Source: Cutibacterium namnetense (lineage in GTDB: Bacteria > Actinomycetota > Actinomycetes > Propionibacteriales > Propionibacteriaceae). From it: a stretch of DNA of 64,000 bases. The notes under the pieces are model-generated. The model saw only the letters and a list, made by a program, of their open reading frames with translations, was not told where the DNA came from and made no database searches. Shown here piece after piece: positions 28,135-38,421 of this stretch. The DNA is taken from positions 597,279 to 661,278 of the forward strand of contig NZ_LWHO01000003.1 of NCBI RefSeq assembly GCF_001642025.1, given 5' to 3'. The translations under genes and the position numbers were made by a program. Within the stretch, counting starts at the first letter, position 1. Each line of letters opens with the position of its first letter.

Positions 28135-29059
28135 AGTCGTCGCTGCGTGCCATTGTTCCGACGCCCTTGGTAGTGAAAATCTCCAGCAACAGGGCGTGCT
28201 CAATGCGTCCGTCCACAATCGCAGCACTCGAGACCCCGCCATCAATGGCATCAAGCAGAGCCTGCCCCTTCGGACGCATACCCTCTCCTAGACGCGGAAT
28301 CATGGCGCGCAAGTCACTCGCCGAGACCTCGGAGATGAGAGTGTGGGGGTCAGGCCAGGTGCCATATATCCCAGCGACGTTTGTCAGCATGACGAGCTTT
28401 TCCGCACGTAGCGCCTGAGCGATCGCGGTAGCGGCGGTGTCGGCATTGACGTTGAGAACCTGTCCGGTCGGGTGGCCGGCCGCATCAACCTCAGGACTCA
28501 CCGGTGCAATGACCGGGATTTGACCACGATCGAGCATAGAGGTCATGAGATCGATGTTGACGTCAACGATGTCTCCCACCAAACCCATATCGATCTGCTC
28601 GCCGTCAACAATCACCCGTGACTTCCGGGCCGAAAGAAGTCCAGAGTCCTCGCCCGACATGCCAGCTGCTAGCGGCGCATAAGCGTTGATTCGATTGACG
28701 AGCTGACGGCCCACCTGGCCGACGAGCACCATCCGGACAACTTCCATGACCTCCGGAGATGTCACCCGCAAGCCATTGCGAAACTCCATCGGGGTAGCGG
28801 ATTCAGCAAGCATGGCGTTGATCTGGGGCCCACCACCGTGGACGACGATCGGGCGAATCCCCACTGAAGCCATAAACACTATGTCGTCAGCGAAAGCCTG
28901 CTGCAGGCCGGGATCAACCATCGCATTGCCGCCATATTTCACGACGACGGTGTGGCCCTGGAACCGCCTGATCCAAGGCAGCGCTTCTACCAGGACCTCG
29001 GACTTCCGCTGAGCTGAGAACTGGGAATCATTGAGGGGGATGTCAAGAGCAAGGGTCAT
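28127..29059 (-). CDS. argB: N-acetylglutamate kinase
   Basis: Amino-acid kinase that phosphorylates N-acetylglutamate. KYGGNAM (about residues 40-46) is the nucleotide-binding Lys-Gly-Gly motif, followed by VHGGGPQINAML (about 74-85), NVNADTAATAIA and GGVSSAAIVDGR. 310 aa, normal for the arginine-feedback-inhibited hexameric type. ATG 29059 overlaps the argJ stop by 4 nt. Confidence 0.95.
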   Translation of the reverse strand: MTLALDIPLNDSQFSAQRKSEVLVEALPWIRRFQGHTVVVKYGGNAMVDPGLQQAFADDIVFMASVGIRPIVVHGGGPQINAMLAESATPMEFRNGLRVTSPEVMEVVRMVLVGQVGRQLVNRINAYAPLAAGMSGEDSGLLSARKSRVIVDGEQIDMGLVGDIVDVNIDLMTSMLDRGQIPVIAPVSPEVDAAGHPTGQVLNVNADTAATAIAQALRAEKLVMLTNVAGIYGTWPDPHTLISEVSASDLRAMIPRLGEGMRPKGQALLDAIDGGVSSAAIVDGRIEHALLLEIFTTKGVGTMARSDDYV

Positions 29060-30222
29060 GATGTATACGCACTGTTCTCTTCGACGTATTGGCGGGTCAG
29101 GTCATTAGTCCATACCGCAGCTTCGGCGTGACCAGCGTGCAGCTCAATATCGATGTGGACCTCTCGTGGCCCCATATCGACCAGGTTGCGATCCTCTCCG
29201 ATGCCTCCGGCCTTACAAACCCGGATGCCGTTGATAGACACATCCACCTGGTCGGGATCGAAGGGGGCTACATCTTCGCGAACACATCCGACCGCCGCGA
29301 GGATGCGTCCCCAGTTGGGATCATTTCCTGCGACAGCTGTCTTGACGAGGTTGGATCGCGTCACCTCGCGGGCCACCGCCACAGCAGCCTCGGTACTAGT
29401 AGCGCCTGTGACAGCCACTTTGACGTCGTGGCGGGATCCCTCAGCGTCTGCGACGAGCTGACGAGCCAAGATGGCGCACAGCTTGGTGAGTGCGTCGGTC
29501 AGCTCGTCACCCGTCAGGCTGATACCGCAAGCCCCCGAGGCCATGGCGATGACCGCATCGTTAGTCGACATGCAGGCATCGGAGTCAACCCTGCTGAAGG
29601 TGACATCACACACCTTGGCCAGGACATTCTGGAACTCCTCGGGGTCCACGACAGCGTCTGTAGTAAGAAAGACGAGCATTGTCGCTAACTGCGGAGCCAA
29701 CATTCCAGCGCCTTTAGCGATGCCACCGAATCGCGCGCCGCCTGCATCAACGGTCGCCATCTTGGGAACGGTGTCGGTCGTCATAATCGCTCGTGCCGCT
29801 GAGGCGTCGACCTCATCTCCCCTGCCTAGGGTGCCATGAGCAGTGCTCGCCCCCACCAGGATGGAGGGCATATCGAGCCGGACCCCAATTACTCCAGTTG
29901 AGGCGACAACAACCTCATGCGGCTTGCACCCGAGAAGGGTTGCAACATGCTCGGCCTCGCACTGACAGTCGGCGAAGCCATCAATCCCGGTACAGGCGTT
30001 AGCGACGGCCGCGTTGGCAATAACGGCACGAGCCTTGTGGTCGGCAGTGACCTGACGCGACCATTGGACCGGTGCGGCACACACGCGATTTGTTGTGAAT
30101 ACCCCGGCAACGGCGTCGGCGGGACCATCATTGACGATGAGTGCAAGGTCCGCGGCTGGGGTGGTTCTCAGCCCAGCCTGGATACCCCCGGCGCGAAATC
30201 CGAGCGGATAGGTGACTGACAT
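29056..30222 (-). CDS. argJ: Glutamate N-acetyltransferase / ornithine acetyltransferase
   Basis: Bifunctional enzyme that recycles the acetyl group between acetylornithine and glutamate. The self-cleavage site LAPQLATMLVF contains the conserved ATML with the nucleophile Thr. Start motifs GFRAGGIQAGLR and GVFTTNRVCAAPV, and end motif NDPNWGRILAAVG, match ArgJ. ATG 30222 has AGGAGG 4-5 nt upstream; an upstream GTG at 30237 is less likely. 388 aa. With argJ present, acetyl recycling does not require argE. Confidence 0.95.
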   Translation of the reverse strand: MSVTYPLGFRAGGIQAGLRTTPAADLALIVNDGPADAVAGVFTTNRVCAAPVQWSRQVTADHKARAVIANAAVANACTGIDGFADCQCEAEHVATLLGCKPHEVVVASTGVIGVRLDMPSILVGASTAHGTLGRGDEVDASAARAIMTTDTVPKMATVDAGGARFGGIAKGAGMLAPQLATMLVFLTTDAVVDPEEFQNVLAKVCDVTFSRVDSDACMSTNDAVIAMASGACGISLTGDELTDALTKLCAILARQLVADAEGSRHDVKVAVTGATSTEAAVAVAREVTRSNLVKTAVAGNDPNWGRILAAVGCVREDVAPFDPDQVDVSINGIRVCKAGGIGEDRNLVDMGPREVHIDIELHAGHAEAAVWTNDLTRQYVEENSAYTS

Positions 30223-30233
30223 AAATCCTCCTG

Positions 30234-31283
30234 TCACGGATTGAGGCCGATAAGGGGCAGCCCTGTGGTCTCAGGGAGACCAAAGGCTAAATTGAGACAT
30301 TGAATGACGGCACCAGCTGTCCCTTTCACAAGGTTGTCCAGAGCGACAACGACGGTGGAAACGCCATTCTCGAGATCGCCCACAGCATTGATGTGCGTCA
30401 TGGCGGATCCGACGACGTCATGGGTGTCGGGGTAGGCGTTAGTGACGTGAATGAGTGGCTCGCCGTCATAACGCTCGCGCAACCGCTCGAGTAAGTCATC
30501 GGTGGAAGCGTGCGAAGGTGCAGTGCACACGGCAAGGATTCCACGGGTCATGGGCACTAGCACAGCGCTCACACTCAAGTGCGGTTCTTCAGCTCCCGCC
30601 ATGCGAAGTGACTGCAGGATTTCGGGAATGTGACGATGAGCGTTACCAACCGAATAGAGATGGGCTCCCCCACTCATCCGGGAGAATGTGAGGTCTGGGC
30701 GACTGGATTTTCCAGCCCCAGATGTCCCAACGATAAGGGTGACCGCCAATTGAGAGGTGTCGACAAGGCCGATTAGGGGCGCCAGACCCAAAGCGACCGC
30801 AGAGGCATTGCACCCTGGTCCGGCGATACGGGTTGTCCCCGACAGTACGTCACGTTGCGAGCCGCCCTCGGCTCGTGGCAACTCAGGCAGTCCATAGGCC
30901 CAGGTACCGGCGTGGTCGCCGCCATACCAATGGCGCCAGTCTGAAGCTGATGACAACCGGAAGTCCGCCCCGGCATCGACGATGACCAGGTCAGGGTTCG
31001 TCTTAGCAAGCTCCTGGGCAATCTGTCCGGAGACTCCATGGGGCAAGGCCAGCACGACGGCATCGTGGGAGGCGAGACGCTCGACGTCAATATCGGAAAA
31101 AACTCGTCCTTGAGCCACACCGCCAAGGTGGGGCATGACCTGCACCAGGGTCGCCCCAGCCTGACTGCGCGCGGCAAGATCCCCCATTGTGAACCCGGGG
31201 TGTCCTGATAGCAGGCGCACGACTTCGGCTCCCGCATATCCGGAGGCTCCGACAACAGCTACAGTGAATCCTCTTGCGCCCAT
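30234..31283 (-). CDS. argC: N-acetyl-gamma-glutamyl-phosphate reductase
   Basis: NADPH-dependent reductase. VAVVGASGYAGAEVVRLL (residues 7-24) is the Rossmann entry and GPGCNASAVAL carries the catalytic Cys. 349 aa, normal length. ATG 31283 is preferred: upstream GTG 31319 would add residues with no similarity. The ATG lies 2 nt from an ARG box (31285-31298) that covers the likely -10, so the mRNA is probably leaderless and repressed by ArgR when arginine is plentiful. Confidence 0.95.
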   Translation of the reverse strand: MGARGFTVAVVGASGYAGAEVVRLLSGHPGFTMGDLAARSQAGATLVQVMPHLGGVAQGRVFSDIDVERLASHDAVVLALPHGVSGQIAQELAKTNPDLVIVDAGADFRLSSASDWRHWYGGDHAGTWAYGLPELPRAEGGSQRDVLSGTTRIAGPGCNASAVALGLAPLIGLVDTSQLAVTLIVGTSGAGKSSRPDLTFSRMSGGAHLYSVGNAHRHIPEILQSLRMAGAEEPHLSVSAVLVPMTRGILAVCTAPSHASTDDLLERLRERYDGEPLIHVTNAYPDTHDVVGSAMTHINAVGDLENGVSTVVVALDNLVKGTAGAVIQCLNLAFGLPETTGLPLIGLNP

Positions 31284-31284
31284 A

Positions 31285-31298
31285 TGAATATTTATACA
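31285..31298 (-). promoter_or_regulatory. ARG box, ArgR operator, overlapping the argC -10
   Basis: TGTATAAATATTCA on the minus strand matches the ARG box TGNATWWWWATNCA at all fixed positions. The TATAAA inside it (31291-31296) is 7 nt before the argC ATG and should be the -10 element, so bound ArgR would block RNA polymerase directly. The argR gene itself is not in this window. Confidence 0.75.
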
Positions 31299-31387
31299 CG
31301 TGATCGTGCATGAGGACACCCCTGATTCACATCGTGATCAAAACGGGCACCCCGCGCCGAGATAGCGCGACGGCGGCCACCAAGGGT

Positions 31388-31870
31388 TCAGCGAGTACGG
31401 CTACGCACCCTGTTTGCCAGAGCTCGCTGAGCTTCACGCTTGGCATCCCGTTCGCGGATGGCCTGGCGTTTATCCCAGTCCCTCTTACCGACACCAACAG
31501 CAATCTCGACCTTGGCGTAGCCGTCCTTGAAGTAAAGCTGCAAGGGAACGATCGTTTTACCCGCACCGTCCGCTTCGCGGGAGAGCTTGGCTATCTCACG
31601 TCTATTGAGCAAAAGCTTACGCTTGCGCATCACGTCGTGATTTCGCCATGTTCCAAAAGCATATTCAGGGATGTGAAGGTTATACATCCACACCTCACCG
31701 CGTTCGTCAACCTGAGCGAAAGCGTCAGTCAACGTGGCTTTGCCAGCCCGCAAGGACTTCACCTCAGTTCCCTGCAGAACGAGGCCAGCCTCCCATTTGT
31801 CACCGATGGTGTAGTCATGGGTGGCGCGACGGTTACGCGCAACGACCTTAATCCCCTGCTCCCTGGGCAT
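31388..31870 (-). CDS. smpB: SsrA-binding protein SmpB
   Basis: Partner of tmRNA in trans-translation. [19 protein letters not shown] (residues 7-25), the [14 protein letters not shown] motif (about 34-47) and the basic C-terminal tail ending [12 protein letters not shown] are typical. 160 aa. In many actinobacteria ssrA follows smpB; here the arg operon and two DUF1707 genes lie between them. Confidence 0.96.
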   Translation of the reverse strand: MPREQGIKVVARNRRATHDYTIGDKWEAGLVLQGTEVKSLRAGKATLTDAFAQVDERGEVWMYNLHIPEYAFGTWRNHDVMRKRKLLLNRREIAKLSREADGAGKTIVPLQLYFKDGYAKVEIAVGVGKRDWDKRQAIRERDAKREAQRALANRVRSRTR

Positions 31871-31915
31871 GACAGTCCTCCTTCGACACAGGATCTTCCA
31901 TCCTATACGAAGACA

Positions 31916-32818
31916 TCAGACTCTGAGGTACTTCTTTGTCGCAACGTAAGCTGGCGCCACAGACAACACGACCGCTACGACGACCATCCACGCGATGGAC
32001 TTCCAAACCTGGGGCCATCCGATCCATGCCAACGTCGTAATCGAATGCGCCATCTTACGCATGACGACCAAATCAGCGCCCAGCGCCAGGGTCACACAGG
32101 CAAGCAGCGCACCAACAAGGCCTGCGATGAGAGATTCCAGGAGGAACGGCATGAGGATATAGGTGTTGGACGCACCTACGAGTTTCATAATTCCCAATTC
32201 TCGTCGCCTAGAGAAGGCAGCCATCCGAATCGTGTTGCCAATCTGCAAGGCTGCCGCAACGAGCAGAAGCACGGACATTCCAAAGGTAACCCATCTCAAG
32301 GCATTCATCCACAGGAATATCGGGTCTAACACGTTATGCAAGTCCACGACCGACTGCACCCCCGGCAGACTCTGAGCCTCCGTTACTACCCCCTGGTACT
32401 GCTGAGGGTTAACCAGCTTGACACGGTACGAGTCCTGGATGGTGTCCTCTGTCAAAACATCACGCACAGGAGAACCGGCATAGATACGCTGATACTCCTC
32501 GAACGCCTCATGCTTGGATTCATAGTAGACGCGGGAAACCTGCGGGTTTGATTCTAGGGCCTGACGGATAGCGTCTTTTTGGGCCTGGGTGGCAGCTTTA
32601 TCACCCGAGCATTGAGCTCCAGAAACACCATCGACACACAGAAAGACCGACACCTCAACTTTGTCGTACCACTTACCTTTGAGCAGGTCGACCTGTTGGG
32701 TGGCCAACAAGGCCGCTCCGAACAGGGACAGGGACACCCACATCGTGACGATGACGGCAAGGGTCATCGCAGCGTTGCGGCGTAGTCCAGACCACGTCTC
32801 TCGCAAGGTGTGACGCAT
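31916..32818 (-). CDS. ftsX: Cell-division permease-like protein FtsX
   Basis: Integral membrane partner of FtsE that transmits ATPase activity to peptidoglycan hydrolases at the septum. 300 aa with TM1 near residues 22-43, a large extracellular domain (about 44-165), then three more TM segments (about 172-195, 220-250, 272-292). LRETWSGLRRNAAMTLA at the N-terminus is typical of actinobacterial FtsX. Follows ftsE by 32 bp. Confidence 0.93.
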   Translation of the reverse strand: MRHTLRETWSGLRRNAAMTLAVIVTMWVSLSLFGAALLATQQVDLLKGKWYDKVEVSVFLCVDGVSGAQCSGDKAATQAQKDAIRQALESNPQVSRVYYESKHEAFEEYQRIYAGSPVRDVLTEDTIQDSYRVKLVNPQQYQGVVTEAQSLPGVQSVVDLHNVLDPIFLWMNALRWVTFGMSVLLLVAAALQIGNTIRMAAFSRRRELGIMKLVGASNTYILMPFLLESLIAGLVGALLACVTLALGADLVVMRKMAHSITTLAWIGWPQVWKSIAWMVVVAVVLSVAPAYVATKKYLRV

Positions 32819-32850
32819 GTATTTCCTCGTTCTGTCTCTTGTCGGGGCTG

Positions 32851-33537
32851 TCAGGAATTGCGGTAGACGCCCTCGTTCTCGTCCCGGACAACATGTCCGA
32901 GATCGAGTTCGATCACTCGTCGTCTCATCTGGTCGACAATCGTCGAGTCATGGGTAGCCATGACGACCGTTGTGCCAGTGCGGTTAATGCGATCAAGCAC
33001 CTTCATGATGCCCACTGCGGTGTCCGGATCAAGGTTTCCGGTGGGCTCGTCTGCAATGAGGATCTTAGGGCGATTAACAAACGCCCGAGCCAGAGCAACA
33101 CGCTGCTGCTCGCCCCCGGAGAGTTCGTCGGGCATCCGCTTCTCTTTGCCATCGAGGCCAACCAGTTCAAGGGTCTCGGGGACGACGTTGCGAATCTCCT
33201 TCGTCGACTTACCGATGACCTGCATCGCGAAGGCGACGTTCTCATAGACCGTCTTCCTTGGAAGCAGCCGGAAGTCCTGAAAGACCGTGCCTATCTGGCG
33301 CCGCAACGCGGGCACCTTCCACGGCCTCAATTGGTTAAGGTTCTTCCCCGCGACATACAGGGTGCCGCGAGTGGGACGGTACTCACGCAAGATAAGTCGG
33401 ATAAATGTAGACTTACCTGACCCTGACTGACCCACAAGGAAGACGAATTCCCCTTTGTCGATGTCGACATTAACGTCAGCTAGGGCCGCCTGACTCTGCC
33501 CAGTATATGTCTTCGTGACATTATCGAAGGTGATCAC
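32851..33537 (-). CDS. ftsE: Cell-division ATP-binding protein FtsE
   Basis: ABC-type ATPase working with FtsX. Walker [10 protein letters not shown], signature [15 protein letters not shown], Walker [13 protein letters not shown] and H-loop ATHDS are present. 228 aa from GTG 33537 ([11 protein letters not shown]), the usual FtsE start. An open frame extends upstream into prfB but that part is only the shifted prfB sequence. The start lies 10 nt after the prfB stop, with GGGG as the weak ribosome site. Confidence 0.95.
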   Translation of the reverse strand: MITFDNVTKTYTGQSQAALADVNVDIDKGEFVFLVGQSGSGKSTFIRLILREYRPTRGTLYVAGKNLNQLRPWKVPALRRQIGTVFQDFRLLPRKTVYENVAFAMQVIGKSTKEIRNVVPETLELVGLDGKEKRMPDELSGGEQQRVALARAFVNRPKILIADEPTGNLDPDTAVGIMKVLDRINRTGTTVVMATHDSTIVDQMRRRVIELDLGHVVRDENEGVYRNS

Positions 33538-33547
33538 GTTTGCCCCG

Positions 33548-34663
33548 TCAGTCAGTTTCGTTCTTGCGACGCCAACGAATACCGGCATCGATGAAATCGT
33601 CGATATCTCCATCGAAGACGGCATCGGTATTGCCGACCTCATGGTTAGTACGCAAATCCTTCACCATTTGGTAGGGATGCAGCACATAGGAGCGCATCTG
33701 AGCTCCCCATGAGTTACCTTCCGACTTCAACGAGTTCATCTCGGCTTCCTGCTCCTCCCGAGCCTTCTCAAGCAGCTTGGCTTGCAGGACCCGCAAGGCG
33801 GCAGCTTTGTTCTGAATCTGCGAGCGCTCATTCTGGCAACTCACCACGATGCCGGTCGGAAGGTGAGTCAGACGAACGGCAGAGTCGGTGGTATTCACGC
33901 CCTGCCCACCAGGGCCCGAGGCATGGAAAACATCAACACGCAGGTCGGACTCTGGGATATCGACGTGGTCGGTCTCCTCAACGACGGGCAGCACCTCAAC
34001 GCCAGCGAAGGAAGTCTGACGGCGTCCCTGGTTGTCAAAGGGGCTAATGCGCACCAGACGGTGGGTGCCCTGCTCAACCGAAAGAGTGCCGTAGGCGAAG
34101 GGGGCATGAACGACGAAGGTCGCCGACTTAATGCCCGCCTCTTCAGCGTAGGAGGTGTCGAGGATCTCAATCTTGTAACCGTGACGCTCAGCCCAACGCA
34201 GGTACATGCGTAGCAACATCTCCGCAAAATCGGCGGCGTCAACGCCACCGGCCTCGGAGCGAATGGTTACGACGGCCTCACGCTCATCGTATTGCCCCGA
34301 CAGTAGGGTCCTCACCTCGAGAGCATCAATCTCCTCACGAAGCTCAACCGTCTCGGTTGTCGCCTCAGCTAGGGACTCTTTATCGTCGTCAGCAGCCGCG
34401 AATTCAAGCAGCACGTGGACATCCTCGATCCGCGCACGTAGCCGTTCCAGGCGTTCAATCTCAGCCTGCAGAGCCGACAGCCGAGAAGTCACCCGCTGTG
34501 CATTCTCTTGGTCGTCCCAGAGGTTGGGAGCGGCCACCTGCTTCTCGAGGTCCACGATCTCTGCTTTCTTAGCCTCGGGATCGAGAACATTCTCAATCGA
34601 GGACAGGGATGCGTCGAGGTCCTCAACGGTCTGCTGAAGGTCTACCAATGCCACGTCGAGCAA
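33548..34663 (-). CDS. prfB: Peptide chain release factor 2
   Basis: Releases peptides at UGA and UAA codons. The stop-codon recognition tripeptide SPF appears in [19 protein letters not shown], and the catalytic GGQ in [18 protein letters not shown]. 371 aa. The reading frame is continuous with no UGA frameshift site, so the autoregulatory frameshift known in many bacteria is absent. The first start is TTG 34663; GTG at 34654 is an alternative. Confidence 0.95.
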   Translation of the reverse strand: MLDVALVDLQQTVEDLDASLSSIENVLDPEAKKAEIVDLEKQVAAPNLWDDQENAQRVTSRLSALQAEIERLERLRARIEDVHVLLEFAAADDDKESLAEATTETVELREEIDALEVRTLLSGQYDEREAVVTIRSEAGGVDAADFAEMLLRMYLRWAERHGYKIEILDTSYAEEAGIKSATFVVHAPFAYGTLSVEQGTHRLVRISPFDNQGRRQTSFAGVEVLPVVEETDHVDIPESDLRVDVFHASGPGGQGVNTTDSAVRLTHLPTGIVVSCQNERSQIQNKAAALRVLQAKLLEKAREEQEAEMNSLKSEGNSWGAQMRSYVLHPYQMVKDLRTNHEVGNTDAVFDGDIDDFIDAGIRWRRKNETD

Positions 34664-34754
34664 CTCTACAGGGACGTGGCGACAACTCTCATGCGATGAT
34701 TCACCACCCGGTGAAGTGTGCTTCGCGTGATAAATCGGTAGAGTAGCTGCCCTG

Positions 34755-34828
34755 GGGCGTATAGCTCAGTTGGTCAGAGCGCCTGCCTTACACGCTGGAG
34801 GTCGCCGGTTCGAGCCCGGCTACGCCCA
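34755..34828 (+). tRNA. tRNA-Val (TAC)
   Basis: Cloverleaf: acceptor GGGCGTA/TACGCCC, D-arm GCTC...GAGC, anticodon loop CTTACAC with TAC at 34789-34791, T-arm GCCGG TTCGAGC CCGGC, discriminator A, CCA not encoded. The anticodon stem CCTGC/GCTGG has a T-T (U29-U41) mismatch in the middle (34784 and 34796), an unusual detail in an otherwise regular tRNA. Confidence 0.95.
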
Positions 34829-34969
34829 CTTCCACAACGAATGATCATGCCTCGTGCCCGGCGTTTTCGGTATGGTCGCCCATGTTCCTGCGCCAGCTGA
34901 TGGGTTCGAAAAAGATTTTACGTTACCGTGTATCCTGCCATTATCAGCGACATGGAAAGAGGTGTCCGC

Positions 34970-35671
34970 ATGACGGAGCCGAACGATCCGCCCCGCCCCG
35001 ACGAAGTCGGTACTCCCGCATGGCCTAGCGAGGCCGGACGTGATCCCTACGGACAGCCCAGCAATCCCTACGAGATGTCCAATCCGTACAGCGATCCAGT
35101 AGCTGAGAATCATCGCCGCCCCTACGTCGACTTCGGCCTGGCCATCAAGTTGTTCTTCAAAAACTATGCGGTTTTTCGAGGTCGCGCCTCCCGCTCAGAA
35201 TACTGGTGGGTCGTTCTGTTCAACCTCATCATCTCTATCGCGGTACAGGCACTCGTGGCCATGGTGCAAGGCGCCGGTCTCCTATCGGCCCTTACTTCGA
35301 GGTCCAGGAGCGAATCCTTCGCCATCTCGACATCCGGCGTCGTCTTCGCGATGCTGCCCCTTGTCTGGCTACTCGCTATTATCATTCCTTGCCTGGCCCT
35401 AACGGTGCGCCGCCTCCACGACGTCAATCATTCGGGATGGTGGGTCATGGCACCGGCTCTCTGCGGCATCGCGTCCGCGATCATGATGATCCTCGCATTT
35501 GTCGCCGCCGCAAACGACGGGAAGCCATCTATGCCCCTGCTGACAATCAGCATTGTTCTTTTCGTCGCCATCTTCGTGGTCAATATCATCCTTCTTATCT
35601 TCGTCATCTCGGATTCCCACCCCGAAGCATGGAAGAAGTACGACAAGGAGCCTCTGCCCGTCACTGAGTGA
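34970..35671 (+). CDS. DUF805 membrane protein
   Basis: A 233-aa protein. After a 50-residue Pro/Tyr/Asn-rich cytoplasmic tail comes the DUF805 (YhaH-type) domain: AIKLFFKNYAVFRGRASRSE then YWWVVLFN, and four hydrophobic segments. The R-G-R-A-(S/R)-R-(S/K)-E-(Y/F)-W motif is diagnostic. Function is unknown. ATG 34970 follows AGAGG by 8 nt. Converges on ftsK. Confidence 0.85.
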   Translation: MTEPNDPPRPDEVGTPAWPSEAGRDPYGQPSNPYEMSNPYSDPVAENHRRPYVDFGLAIKLFFKNYAVFRGRASRSEYWWVVLFNLIISIAVQALVAMVQGAGLLSALTSRSRSESFAISTSGVVFAMLPLVWLLAIIIPCLALTVRRLHDVNHSGWWVMAPALCGIASAIMMILAFVAAANDGKPSMPLLTISIVLFVAIFVVNIILLIFVISDSHPEAWKKYDKEPLPVTE

Positions 35672-35684
35672 TCCAGGCCTCATG

Positions 35685-35721
35685 TGGGGAGGGTCCGCAC
35701 CAGGTGCTCGGGCCCTCCCCA
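35685..35721. terminator. Bidirectional terminator, DUF805 / ftsK
   Basis: TGGGGAGGGTCCG and CGGGCCCTCCCCA pair over 13 positions with one G-U, and the loop GCACCAGGTGC can pair further. It sits between two convergent stops. GC-rich and without a long T-tract. Confidence 0.6.
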
Positions 35722-35730
35722 TATCATCGC

Positions 35731-38337
35731 TCAACCCTCTGCCTGCAAATTGGCCAACACGTCATCGAGATCATCAGGCTTGACCAAAACATCCCTCGCC
35801 TTAGACCCCTCAGACGGCCCCACAACGTTACGGGTCTCGAGGATGTCCATCAGTCGACCAGCCTTCGCAAAGCCCACACGCAACTTACGCTGCAGCATCG
35901 ACGTCGATCCCAACTGCAGTTCGACCACGAGCTTCGCCGCCTCCAGCACAAGCTCCATGTCGTCACCGATGTCTTCAGCCACCTTCTTCTCAGCGGTTGG
36001 CGCGGCAACATCGTCGCGATAATGGGCCTCCATCTGGGACTTGACGTGGGAGACGACCTGGTGAATCTCAGAGTCAGATACCCACGACCCCTGCACACGC
36101 ACCGGCTTCGAAGCACCCATCGGCAGAAAGAGCCCATCGCCCTGGCCAACGAGTTTCTCGGCGCCCGGCTGGTCCAAGATCACTCGCGAATCAGTCATTG
36201 ACGAGGTCGCGAAAGCTAACCGTGACGGAATATTAGCTTTGATGAGACCGGTGCACACGTCGGTCGACGGACGCTGAGTAGCCAACACCAAATGAATGCC
36301 GGCGGCACGAGCCAGCTGGGTAATACGAACGATGGAATCCTCGACGTCTCGAGGAGCAACCAACATGAGATCAGCCAGCTCATCAACGACGACCAACAGG
36401 TACGGGTAGGGGGCCAAGACCCGCTCCGATCCCGGAGGCAAGGTGACCTCACCGGCTTGTACAGCCTTATTGAAGTCCTTGACGTGACGGAACCCGAACG
36501 CAGCCAGGTCGTCATAACGCTGATCCATCTCGCGCACGACCCATTGCAGGGCTTCGGCGGCCTTTTTGGCACTGGTGATGATGGGCGTCACCAAGTGTGG
36601 GATCCCCTCGTATTGGGTCAGTTCCACCCGCTTGGGATCAACGAGCATCATCCGCACCTCGTCAGGAGTAGCTCGCATCATGACCGAAGTGATGAGGGAG
36701 TTAACGAAGCTCGACTTACCGGAACCGGTGGCGCCAGCGACCAGTAGGTGAGGCATTTTAGCCACGTTGGCGATAACAAATCCGCCCTCGACGTCCTTAC
36801 CCAGCCCGACGACCAACGGGTTGTGGTCGTTGCGAGCCTTTGACGAACGCAGCACGTCGCCCAAAGAGACGATTTCCTTGTCCCGGTTCGGAATCTCAAT
36901 GCCGATGGCAGATTTTCCAGGGATTGGCGACAGGATGCGCACGTCGGGGGAAGCGACCGCGTAGGCGATGTTTTTACTCAAGGCAGTGACCTTCTCCACC
37001 TTGACGGCCGCACCGAGTTCGACCTCGTATCGGGTAACCGTCGGGCCGCGGGAATAGCCCGTCACCTGAGCGTGGATGCCAAACTCATCGAAAACCGTTG
37101 ACAGTTTGGAGACGACGGCATCGGAAGCATCAGTACGCGCCTGCGGCACCGAACCCGGACGTAACAGTTCCGAGGCAGGCAGGGTGTAAGCGATATCCCC
37201 GGACAACTGCAACTGTTCCACCCGAGCCGGTATCGGCTCATGGGCCGGCGGGTCAAGTTCGGTGTGCTCGTGAACCGTGAAACCCTGCGGTAGTCCGGCA
37301 GTTGTGCGCGCTTTGGGCTCATCCTCCGCCGGCATGTCAAGCGGCAAGGAATCCTCGGCCGAGGACGACGACGTCTCGTCCACAATTTCGGCATCAAAGA
37401 TTGCATCAAGGCTCTCGTTCGTGCGCTCGGAACTGCTCTTGCCCTTTCGAGATCGGCGCTCCTTAACAGGTTCCATCTCTTGGGTAACGACCTCATCATC
37501 ATGATGATCGACGAGGGTATCCCCCACCAGCGGAGTGTCATAGGCGCGCCGCGACTCAATTTCACGAGGCCCGACTACAGCACGGCGCGAAGCGTTACGA
37601 ACGCGGGCTACACCGTCGATTAACGGCCGCCCCACTACCAACAACACCCCTAGAGCCGTTATGACGAGGAGCAGCGGTAAAGCGACCCACTTCGTTAACA
37701 GATCCGCGAACAGGCTTGAGGAGATGTAACCGAGCATGCCACCGGCGGCGCGCACTGCCTCAGGACGATCCGGGCGCGGCAGACCGTGGGCAATATTGAT
37801 GACCCCGAGTAGACCAAGAAAGAAGCAAACCCAGCCGAGTACCTGACGTCCACCGGTCCCAAGTGTCGCTGGGTGACGCAAGGTGTGCCACATCGCCGCT
37901 AGAGCGAAGAGAGGAAGGGCATAGGACAGCGATCCGAAGATCGTCGAGACCCCCATTCGCAATCCATTGCCGAATCCGCCCGGCAGGTCGAACCAGAAAC
38001 CAGCCGCGACGAGGGCAGATAGCAGCAACAACACGAGGCCAGTGCCATCATGAGTGATATCAGGCTCAACGCGAGGACCACCGATCCCACGGACCATGCT
38101 TCCCAATCCCCTCGCGATGCCTGACCACGTCGCTGACAGCACCTGCGCCACCGGGTTGGTGGAAGTGGGCGCGCTGGGAGGCGTCGACCTGCTCCGTGAG
38201 CTGGCCGACGTTTTCTTGTTGCTTCCGTTCGAGCGCGCGCCCGAGCCACGCGACGATTTTTTCGCCGTCGTTTTTCGGGGCCGCGCCGGGGAAGACGCAC
38301 GGGTCGCCATGTCATCGACGTTATCAACCGTGGTCAT
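35731..38337 (-). CDS. ftsK: DNA translocase FtsK
   Basis: Septal DNA pump that clears and resolves chromosome termini together with XerD-type recombinases. The basic Ser/Lys/Arg-rich N-terminus is followed by four membrane segments (about residues 95-250), an acidic linker, and the motor with Walker [14 protein letters not shown] and Walker [11 protein letters not shown]. The C-terminal gamma winged helix (about 800-860) with [17 protein letters not shown] reads KOPS sites. 868 aa from ATG 38337, 6 nt after AGG; ATG 38310 ([11 protein letters not shown]) is a good alternative. Confidence 0.94.
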   Translation of the reverse strand: MTTVDNVDDMATRASSPARPRKTTAKKSSRGSGARSNGSNKKTSASSRSRSTPPSAPTSTNPVAQVLSATWSGIARGLGSMVRGIGGPRVEPDITHDGTGLVLLLLSALVAAGFWFDLPGGFGNGLRMGVSTIFGSLSYALPLFALAAMWHTLRHPATLGTGGRQVLGWVCFFLGLLGVINIAHGLPRPDRPEAVRAAGGMLGYISSSLFADLLTKWVALPLLLVITALGVLLVVGRPLIDGVARVRNASRRAVVGPREIESRRAYDTPLVGDTLVDHHDDEVVTQEMEPVKERRSRKGKSSSERTNESLDAIFDAEIVDETSSSSAEDSLPLDMPAEDEPKARTTAGLPQGFTVHEHTELDPPAHEPIPARVEQLQLSGDIAYTLPASELLRPGSVPQARTDASDAVVSKLSTVFDEFGIHAQVTGYSRGPTVTRYEVELGAAVKVEKVTALSKNIAYAVASPDVRILSPIPGKSAIGIEIPNRDKEIVSLGDVLRSSKARNDHNPLVVGLGKDVEGGFVIANVAKMPHLLVAGATGSGKSSFVNSLITSVMMRATPDEVRMMLVDPKRVELTQYEGIPHLVTPIITSAKKAAEALQWVVREMDQRYDDLAAFGFRHVKDFNKAVQAGEVTLPPGSERVLAPYPYLLVVVDELADLMLVAPRDVEDSIVRITQLARAAGIHLVLATQRPSTDVCTGLIKANIPSRLAFATSSMTDSRVILDQPGAEKLVGQGDGLFLPMGASKPVRVQGSWVSDSEIHQVVSHVKSQMEAHYRDDVAAPTAEKKVAEDIGDDMELVLEAAKLVVELQLGSTSMLQRKLRVGFAKAGRLMDILETRNVVGPSEGSKARDVLVKPDDLDDVLANLQAEG

Positions 38338-38421
38338 CACTGGCCTAAAGGCGAGGCGGGGAGTCACCGGATTAGTAATCGCGGCGCGATACTCGACGGC
38401 ACTGTGAATGCCGTTCTCACC

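Noticed and set aside
33548-34663. Programmed frameshift in prfB
   Set aside because: The RF2 frame is continuous through the N-terminal region, with no in-frame UGA, so no frameshift is needed.
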